Assembly (NCBI RefSeq): GCF_018881905.1
Contig: NZ_JACVPM010000002.1
Span: 620,001-684,000 of the forward strand
Direction of reading: 5' to 3'
DNA: 64,000 bases
Origin: Polynucleobacter sp. MG-27-Goln-C1
GTDB taxonomy: Bacteria > Pseudomonadota > Gammaproteobacteria > Burkholderiales > Burkholderiaceae
Numbering within the stretch: position 1 is the first letter of the stretch; every line of letters begins with the position of its first letter. A model generated the notes under the pieces. The model made no database searches, was not told the origin of the DNA, and saw only the letters and a list, made by a program, of their open reading frames with translations. Below are positions 59,093 through 64,000 of the stretch, in pieces. A program made the position numbers and the translations under genes.

Positions 59093-60475
59093 TTATTTTT
59101 TAAAGAGTCCGCCAATACCTTTGGCGGCTCCCTTTGCAGCCATGGATGCCATAGTGCGCGCCATCTTGCCACCCTTGAACTGTTTCATCATGGTTTGCAT
59201 TTGTTCAAACTGCGCCAATAGGCGATTCACTTCTTGAACCTCGACACCTGCACCAGCAGCAATGCGGCGTTTGCGAGTGGCTTTAAGTAACTCCGGTTTC
59301 GCACGCTCTTTTGGCGTCATGCTATCAATGATGCCGCGCATGCGCTTGGTTTGCTTATCAGCAGCACTTAAGTTTGTTTTAGAGGCTGCTTGTGCCATGT
59401 GGTTTGGTAGCTTATCCATCAAGCTGGCCATGCCGCCCATCTGTTGCATTTGCGCCAGTTGATCGCGGAAGTCACCTAGATCAAATCCGCCTTTAGAAAT
59501 CTTACTGGCTAACTTTTCTGCTTTAGCAACATCGACGTTTTGTTGGGCTTGTTCGACCAAGGCAAGAATATCGCCCATACCCAAAATACGGTTTGCCATG
59601 CGGTCAGCATCGAATGCTTCGAGACCATCCATCTTTTCGGCAACACCAATGAATTTAAGTGGCACACCAGTCACTTGACGCACGGAGAGTGCAGCGCCGC
59701 CGCGTGAATCACCATCCAGCTTGGTGAGAATTACACCAGTCAGTGGGAGTGCTTCATGGAATGCTTTGGCTGTGTTGACGGCATCTTGACCTAGCATGGC
59801 ATCAACAACAAACAGCGTTTCAATTGGATTGAGATTAGCGTGCAAGGTTTTGATTTCTTGCATGAGTGCTTCATCAATACCCAGACGACCAGCCGTATCT
59901 ACTAAGAGCACATCAAAATAATGACGACGTGCCCAATCTAAAGCGGCAGCAGCGATTTCACTAGGTTTTTGATTGATATTGCTAGGGAAGAATTCAGCGC
60001 CTACTTGTTTGCTGACGGTTTCTAGCTGCTCGATAGCAGCAGGGCGATAGACGTCACAAGAAACGGTGAGAACTTTCTTTTTCTTCTTCTCTTGCAAAAA
60101 CTTGGCCAACTTACCAACTGAAGTGGTTTTACCTGCACCCTGCAAGCCAGCCATCAGAATTACCGCTGGGGGTTGGGTGGCTAGATTGAGTTCACCACTT
60201 TGAGAAGTATCGCCACGCATGACTTGAGCAATTTCACGCTGCACAACGCCTACTAGCGCTTGGCCGGGGCTGAGGCTACCAACCACTTCTTCGCCAAGGG
60301 CTTTAAATTTAATTTGTTCTAGTAAAGATTTAACGACAGGAAGCGCAACGTCAGCCTCCAACAAGGCCAGACGGATCTCCCGCAGCATTTCTGCAGTGTT
60401 TTCCTCAGTAAGGCGAGCTTGCCCCCGCATTGTCTTAACAACACGAGATAGGCGGTCGGTGAGATTCTCTAGCAT
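59093..60475 (-). CDS. ffh: signal recognition particle protein Ffh
   Basis: Ffh targets membrane proteins with the 4.5S RNA and FtsY. The 460-residue product has the N-domain, the G-domain with LMAGLQGAGKTTSVGKLA near residue 105, DTAGRLG, TKLDGDSRGGAAL, and the Met-rich M-domain (DLGDFRDQLAQMQQMGGMASLMDKLP). It ends with the Gly/Lys-rich stretch GAAKGIGGLFKK. Length is close to E. coli Ffh. It is divergent from a CcsA-like gene, the usual arrangement in proteobacteria. Confidence 0.97.
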   Translation of the reverse strand: MLENLTDRLSRVVKTMRGQARLTEENTAEMLREIRLALLEADVALPVVKSLLEQIKFKALGEEVVGSLSPGQALVGVVQREIAQVMRGDTSQSGELNLATQPPAVILMAGLQGAGKTTSVGKLAKFLQEKKKKKVLTVSCDVYRPAAIEQLETVSKQVGAEFFPSNINQKPSEIAAAALDWARRHYFDVLLVDTAGRLGIDEALMQEIKTLHANLNPIETLFVVDAMLGQDAVNTAKAFHEALPLTGVILTKLDGDSRGGAALSVRQVTGVPLKFIGVAEKMDGLEAFDADRMANRILGMGDILALVEQAQQNVDVAKAEKLASKISKGGFDLGDFRDQLAQMQQMGGMASLMDKLPNHMAQAASKTNLSAADKQTKRMRGIIDSMTPKERAKPELLKATRKRRIAAGAGVEVQEVNRLLAQFEQMQTMMKQFKGGKMARTMASMAAKGAAKGIGGLFKK

Positions 60476-60495
60476 TTATCGATTAGACTTTCCAG

Positions 60496-61344
60496 ATGGA
60501 TATTTTAGGTTACTCAGGCTCGGGATGGCTCCCATCTGCACTTTATTTGCTTCTTTTGGTCTTTTTAAGTTCGCGGCCGAAGGGAAAAATTGAATCCCCA
60601 GCTTTTACAGGCTTGGTTCAGGCATTCATCCTATTGATTTTGCTGGTACACGGAATTCAGTTGCACGATTCGGTCTTTACGCCAGAAGGCTTTGTTTTTG
60701 GTTTTGCCCAGGATCTGTCGCTGATCGCTTGGGTTGGTCTCGCTTTTTATTGGTTTCAGTCTTGGTTTTTACCGATCTCGAGTTTGCGCTGGCTGGTTTT
60801 GTGTTTTGCGCTGATCTGTTCCGCATTGCCCGCCATTTTTTCTGGCACCCTGATTTCCCCAAAGGCTGTCTCTGACCCTTGGTTTAAGGGGCACTTTATT
60901 GTTGCCACTATTTCAGTTGGACTCTTGAGTTTGGCTGCGATGCATGCCATGTTAATGAGTGTTCAGGATCGAGCATTGCATCGTCAGCTGGCCATTATTC
61001 CCAATAGCCGGATAGCGCATTGGCTGGAGGATTTGCCTCCCTTAATGACAATGGAAAGCCTGCTGTTTAATTTGCTCTACGTGGGTGTTGCGCTTCTCAC
61101 CTTGACCGTATTTTCCGGTCTACTCTTTTCGCAAACCTTATTTGGAAAGCCGCTTGTTTTTGATCATAAGACCATTTTTGCATTGATCTCCTGGTTCTTA
61201 TTCTCTGGCCTTCTGATTGCGCGTTGGCGTGTTGGCTTGCGTGGTCGCGTGGCTGTTCGCTGGGTCTTAAGTGCTTATACCGCCTTGCTCCTAGCCTATG
61301 TCGGCAGTAGATTTGTTTTGGAAGTTATTCTTCAGAGAGCATGA
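60496..61344 (+). CDS. cytochrome c assembly (CcsA/YpjD-like) membrane protein
   Basis: The 282-residue protein has about eight membrane helices. The segment PWFKGHFIVATISVGLLSLAAMHAMLMSVQDRALHRQ is the CcmC/CcsA-like core with histidines near residues 129, 151 and 162 that may hold haem; a WWD-like motif is not clear. The same kind of gene (ypjD) lies next to ffh in enterics. Role in haem handling is a family inference only. Its stop lies just before the AmpD fusion gene. Confidence 0.85.
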   Translation: MDILGYSGSGWLPSALYLLLLVFLSSRPKGKIESPAFTGLVQAFILLILLVHGIQLHDSVFTPEGFVFGFAQDLSLIAWVGLAFYWFQSWFLPISSLRWLVLCFALICSALPAIFSGTLISPKAVSDPWFKGHFIVATISVGLLSLAAMHAMLMSVQDRALHRQLAIIPNSRIAHWLEDLPPLMTMESLLFNLLYVGVALLTLTVFSGLLFSQTLFGKPLVFDHKTIFALISWFLFSGLLIARWRVGLRGRVAVRWVLSAYTALLLAYVGSRFVLEVILQRA

Positions 61345-61348
61345 CGTT

Positions 61349-62164
61349 GTGATTAAGTGGCTTCTACTATTTGCTGGCGCAGGGGTTTTGTACCTTTGGA
61401 TCAAAGGAAAAAAACAGGCAAAGCTCAATACGGATCAGGCTGCCAAGATCAAGGCTGAACACAGCAAGGTTGCTGAGCCAGAGGTGATTGTCCAGTGTCA
61501 GCAGTGTTCGGTGCACCTTCCAAAATCTGAGGCAACCAAACAAGTGGATCGCTTTTATTGCTCTCAAGAGCACCTGAATAGTTTGGATGCTCAGGGTTGG
61601 ATAGGTTCTGCCGTTTGGCGAAGCTCACCCAATCAAGATGTTCGACCAGAAGGCCTTGCACCGGATCTGGTTGTGATTCATCACATCAGCTTGCCACCTA
61701 GCGGTTTTGTGGATCGTAGTTCCACCCACTTTATCGTTGATTTTTTCCAAAACAAGTTGGATTCTTCGCTACACCCTTATTTTGAAGAAATTGCTGACCA
61801 AAAGGTATCTAGTCATTTCTTGATTTCACGTAGTGGTGAGGTTTTTCAGTTTGTCTCCACCCAAAACAAGGCCTGGCATGCTGGTGTTTCATCCTTCATG
61901 GGTCGCGAAAAGTGCAATGATTTCTCGATCGGCATTGAGTTAGAGGGTGATAGCAACCATCCTTTTGAAGATATTCAGTATTCGGCCCTCGCCAAATTAA
62001 GCTCCCAATTAAGTGCTGTTTACCCCAATCTTCAATTTGCTGGGCATAGTGATATTGCCCCTGGCAGAAAAACAGATCCCGGGATTCAATTTAGTTGGCA
62101 AAAGTTTCAAACTAAAAGCAACACTCCAGCCAAAAAACTACCCTTTGGTTTAGACCCCCGCTAG
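61349..62164 (+). CDS. ampD: PP0621-family N-terminal region fused to AmpD amidase
   Basis: From the GTG at 61349 the product is 271 residues. The first 75 or so form a membrane anchor (IKWLLLFAGAGVLYLWIKGKK) and a zinc-like Cys/His part (VQCQQCSVHLPKSEA and YCSQEHLN) of the PP0621 kind. The rest is AmpD, the 1,6-anhydro-MurNAc-L-Ala amidase of wall recycling: LVVIHHISLPP, RSGEVFQFV, AWHAGVSSFMGREKCNDFSIGIELEGD and the zinc site AGHSDIAPGRKTDPG. In many relatives the two are separate adjacent genes. An ATG at 61298 would overlap ccsA-like by 47 bases. Confidence 0.85.
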   Translation: MIKWLLLFAGAGVLYLWIKGKKQAKLNTDQAAKIKAEHSKVAEPEVIVQCQQCSVHLPKSEATKQVDRFYCSQEHLNSLDAQGWIGSAVWRSSPNQDVRPEGLAPDLVVIHHISLPPSGFVDRSSTHFIVDFFQNKLDSSLHPYFEEIADQKVSSHFLISRSGEVFQFVSTQNKAWHAGVSSFMGREKCNDFSIGIELEGDSNHPFEDIQYSALAKLSSQLSAVYPNLQFAGHSDIAPGRKTDPGIQFSWQKFQTKSNTPAKKLPFGLDPR

Positions 62165-62202
62165 ATCTCTAAAGTAGTATGTGAGCACCCGCTCACTTTC
62201 TT

Positions 62203-62222
62203 GCCCTTTAGCTAAAAAGGGC
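62203..62222 (+). terminator. weak hairpin after ampD
   Basis: GCCCTTT (62203-62209) pairs with AAAGGGC (62216-62222) over a 6-base loop. The following bases are AAAATTT rather than a T-run, so termination would be poor, but the place between ampD and the nrdA promoter region fits. Confidence 0.4.
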
Positions 62223-62320
62223 TGAAAATTTCGCACCAAAATAGCCCCTAAATTGTTGGAATACCTAGGAAAAATACTTATAAATATTCGTGAGAAATGT
62301 CTTACTAAATTCAGAATATT

Positions 62321-62336
62321 TCCCTATACTTAGTGT
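62321..62336 (+). promoter_or_regulatory. NrdR box 1 (distal, weaker)
   Basis: TCCCTATACTTAGTGT matches about 12 of 16 positions of the NrdR consensus, with a good right arm (TAGTGT). It contains TATACT (62325-62330), a -10-like hexamer, so NrdR bound here could block polymerase. It starts 31 bases before the second box, i.e. three helical turns. Confidence 0.6.
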
Positions 62337-62351
62337 CAAATGCACTTCGAG

Positions 62352-62367
62352 ACACTAGATGTAGTGT
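62352..62367 (+). promoter_or_regulatory. NrdR box 2 (proximal, strong)
   Basis: ACACTAGATGTAGTGT has perfect 6-base inverted arms (ACACTA and TAGTGT) and matches the NrdR consensus in 14 of 16 positions. It lies 71 bases before the nrdA ATG. NrdR is the ATP/dATP-sensing repressor of ribonucleotide reductase genes. Confidence 0.85.
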
Positions 62368-62438
62368 TTGAATACAGCAATACCCTATTGTTTTTTAACG
62401 ATTTTTTATCCTAATAACTATATATAAGCAGGAAAAAT

Positions 62439-64000
62439 ATGACATATGCCAACCCCCAGACAGCAGGACAGACTGCCGGCACAAATAACCCAGGAATGAC
62501 ACCCTCCGAAGCCATGAACCAAGCCCCATCTGCTGGCTTTGTAGCTGGTGGGGTAGGTGGCGGCCAGGCCACCCAGTTGTCTGACTACAAAATCATTCGC
62601 CGAAATGGCTCAGTAGTAGCATTTGAGCCATCCAAAATTGCCATTGCAGTTACAAAGGCATTTTTAGCTGTGAACGGTGGTCAGGGCGCCGCTTCTGCAC
62701 GCGTTCGCGAGCAAGTAGAGCAATTAACGCACTCAGTAGTACGCGCTTTGTTGCGCAGCCGCCCAAATGGTGGCACTTTCCATATTGAAGATATTCAAGA
62801 CCAGGTTGAGTTGGCATTGATGCGTAGCGGTGAGCACAACGTTGCTCGTGCCTATGTTCTTTATCGTGAAAAACGTAATCAAGAACGTGCAACACAACAA
62901 GGTATTACTCAAGAGACTCAAGCCGCAACTCAAGCAGGTGAGTCAGGTATCAAGGTAACTGACAACGGTGTAGAAAAGTGGTTGGATATGGCTGCCTTGC
63001 GCACCATCATCGAGGCAGCATGTGAAGGTCTCGGCAACAACATTGATGCAACTCCGATCATCACTGAAACCATCAAGAATTTGTATGACGGCGTGCCGAT
63101 GGCGCAAGTGTATGACTCCGCAATTTTGGCCTCACGTACATTGATCGAAAAAGATCCTGCATACAGTCAAGTAACAGCACGCATCTTGATGCATGTAATC
63201 CGTAAAGAAATTTTAGGCCGCGAAGTTTTACAAGGCGATATGCAATCCGAATACAGCACTTATTTTGCTAAGTACATCAACGAAGGTATTTCTGCTGAGC
63301 TGTTAGATCCACGCATGCGTGAGTTTGATCTCCCGCGCTTAGCTGCTGCTTTGAATGCCAGCCGCGACTTGCAGTTCAACTACCTCGGTTTGCAAACTTT
63401 GTATGACCGCTATTTCTTGCACATTGAAGATCGCCGTATTGAAATGCCACAAGCATTCTTTATGCGCGTTGCAATGGGCTTGTCTTTGAATGAGTTGGAT
63501 CGTGAGCGTCGTGCTATCGAATTCTATGAAATCCTGTCTACATTTGATTTCATGTCCAGCACACCAACCTTGTTTAACTCAGCGACAACACGTCCACAGT
63601 TATCAAGCTGCTACTTAACAACGGTAGATGATGACCTTGACGGCATTTACGAAGCGTTAAAAGAGAATGCACTCTTGTCTAAGTTTGCTGGTGGATTGGG
63701 TAATGACTGGACTAACGTTCGCGCCTTGGGTAGCCATATCAAAGGTACTAACGGTAAGTCACAAGGTGTTGTACCTTTCTTAAAAGTAGTGAATGACACA
63801 GCGGTTGCCGTGAACCAGGGTGGTAAGCGTAAAGGTGCAGTTTGTGCGTACCTAGAGACATGGCACTTGGATATTGAAGAGTTCCTCGAGTTGCGTAAAA
63901 ACACTGGTGATGATCGTCGCCGTACGCACGATATGAATACTTCTAACTGGATCCCAGATTTGTTTATGAAGCGCGTGATGGAAGGTGGCGAGTGGACATT
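62439..64000 (+). CDS. nrdA: class Ia ribonucleoside-diphosphate reductase alpha chain (3' truncated)
   Basis: NrdA reduces ribonucleotides to deoxyribonucleotides with the NrdB radical subunit. The ATG at 62439 has AGGA five bases before. About 48 residues rich in Gly, Ala, Thr and Gln (NPQTAGQTAGTNNPG) precede the ATP-cone (YKIIRRNGSVVAFEPSKIAIAV), which gives allosteric dATP control. The catalytic domain follows: LPRLAAALNASRDLQFNY, SSTPTLFNSATTRPQLSSCYLTT (active-site Cys), KFAGGLGNDWTNVRALGSHI and NQGGKRKGAVCAYLETWHLDIEEFLELRKN. The window ends after 520 codons, with the frame open. Confidence 0.97.
   Translation, partial: MTYANPQTAGQTAGTNNPGMTPSEAMNQAPSAGFVAGGVGGGQATQLSDYKIIRRNGSVVAFEPSKIAIAVTKAFLAVNGGQGAASARVREQVEQLTHSVVRALLRSRPNGGTFHIEDIQDQVELALMRSGEHNVARAYVLYREKRNQERATQQGITQETQAATQAGESGIKVTDNGVEKWLDMAALRTIIEAACEGLGNNIDATPIITETIKNLYDGVPMAQVYDSAILASRTLIEKDPAYSQVTARILMHVIRKEILGREVLQGDMQSEYSTYFAKYINEGISAELLDPRMREFDLPRLAAALNASRDLQFNYLGLQTLYDRYFLHIEDRRIEMPQAFFMRVAMGLSLNELDRERRAIEFYEILSTFDFMSSTPTLFNSATTRPQLSSCYLTTVDDDLDGIYEALKENALLSKFAGGLGNDWTNVRALGSHIKGTNGKSQGVVPFLKVVNDTAVAVNQGGKRKGAVCAYLETWHLDIEEFLELRKNTGDDRRRTHDMNTSNWIPDLFMKRVMEGGEWT

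Noticed and set aside
1-64000. tRNA, rRNA, CRISPR, insertion sequence or prophage
   Set aside because: No cloverleaf, rRNA segment, regular repeat array, transposase or integrase reading frame was recognised.

Overview
The window looks like a single chromosome segment of a free-living betaproteobacterium of the Burkholderiaceae, most like Polynucleobacter. This is inferred from protein relatedness and gene order, not from a database search. DNA is of moderate GC, genes are packed with very short or overlapping spacers, and no intergenic gap exceeds about 275 bases. I see no rRNA, tRNA, CRISPR array, insertion sequence or prophage.

Layout. 1-2.3 kb: possible 5' end of a leftward gene, ychF, a winged-helix protein and an orphan MASE1-like membrane protein. 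2.3-6.9 kb: leftward rpe-trpE-trpG-trpD-trpC. 6.9-9.4 kb: apaG, a small antisense-start membrane peptide, mltA and an enoyl-CoA hydratase. 9.4-15.1 kb: leftward bioA-bioF-bioD plus an M20 peptidase, facing away from bioB, then coq7. 16-35 kb: the complete division and cell-wall (dcw) cluster mraZ-rsmH-ftsL-ftsI-murE-murF-mraY-murD-ftsW-murG-murC-ddlB-ftsQ-ftsA-ftsZ, then a peroxiredoxin and lpxC. 35-41 kb: a DciA-like gene, secA, argJ, a DUF815 ATPase and a MutT-type Nudix gene. 41-46 kb: leftward CorC-like gene, pilB, pilC, pilD, coaE, zapD. 46-53 kb: ogt, a squalene/phytoene synthase, a sodium:solute symporter, a ketopantoate-reductase-like enzyme, a fumarylacetoacetase-family enzyme, a GrdB-like CPIC protein and a polyprenyl diphosphate synthase. 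53-62 kb: rplU-rpmA-obgE-proB, a CNP1-like lipoprotein, rppH, proS, ffh, a CcsA-like protein and an AmpD fusion. The window ends inside nrdA.

How the genes work together. Most of the dcw genes overlap by ATGA or similar junctions, so they are probably one translationally coupled transcript making lipid II (murE to murG, murC, ddlB) and the divisome (ftsL, I, W, Q, A, Z). mltA and ampD recycle the same wall, and zapD bundles FtsZ. The trp and bio groups are near-complete anabolic operons.

The most interesting signals are regulatory. There is a textbook MraZ operator over the mraZ promoter, a LexA-type SOS box in the same upstream gap, tandem NrdR boxes 31 bp apart before nrdA, a perfect-consensus promoter with a hairpin leader for rplU-rpmA, and a terminator-like hairpin that abuts the obgE start codon. 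Structural oddities are a PP0621-AmpD fusion, a minimal type IV pilus pair (PilB without its N1 domain, PilD without its methylase domain), a ProB without PUA, and a 37-residue membrane peptide whose start codon interlocks with that of mltA. I found no convincing wholly new multi-gene system.
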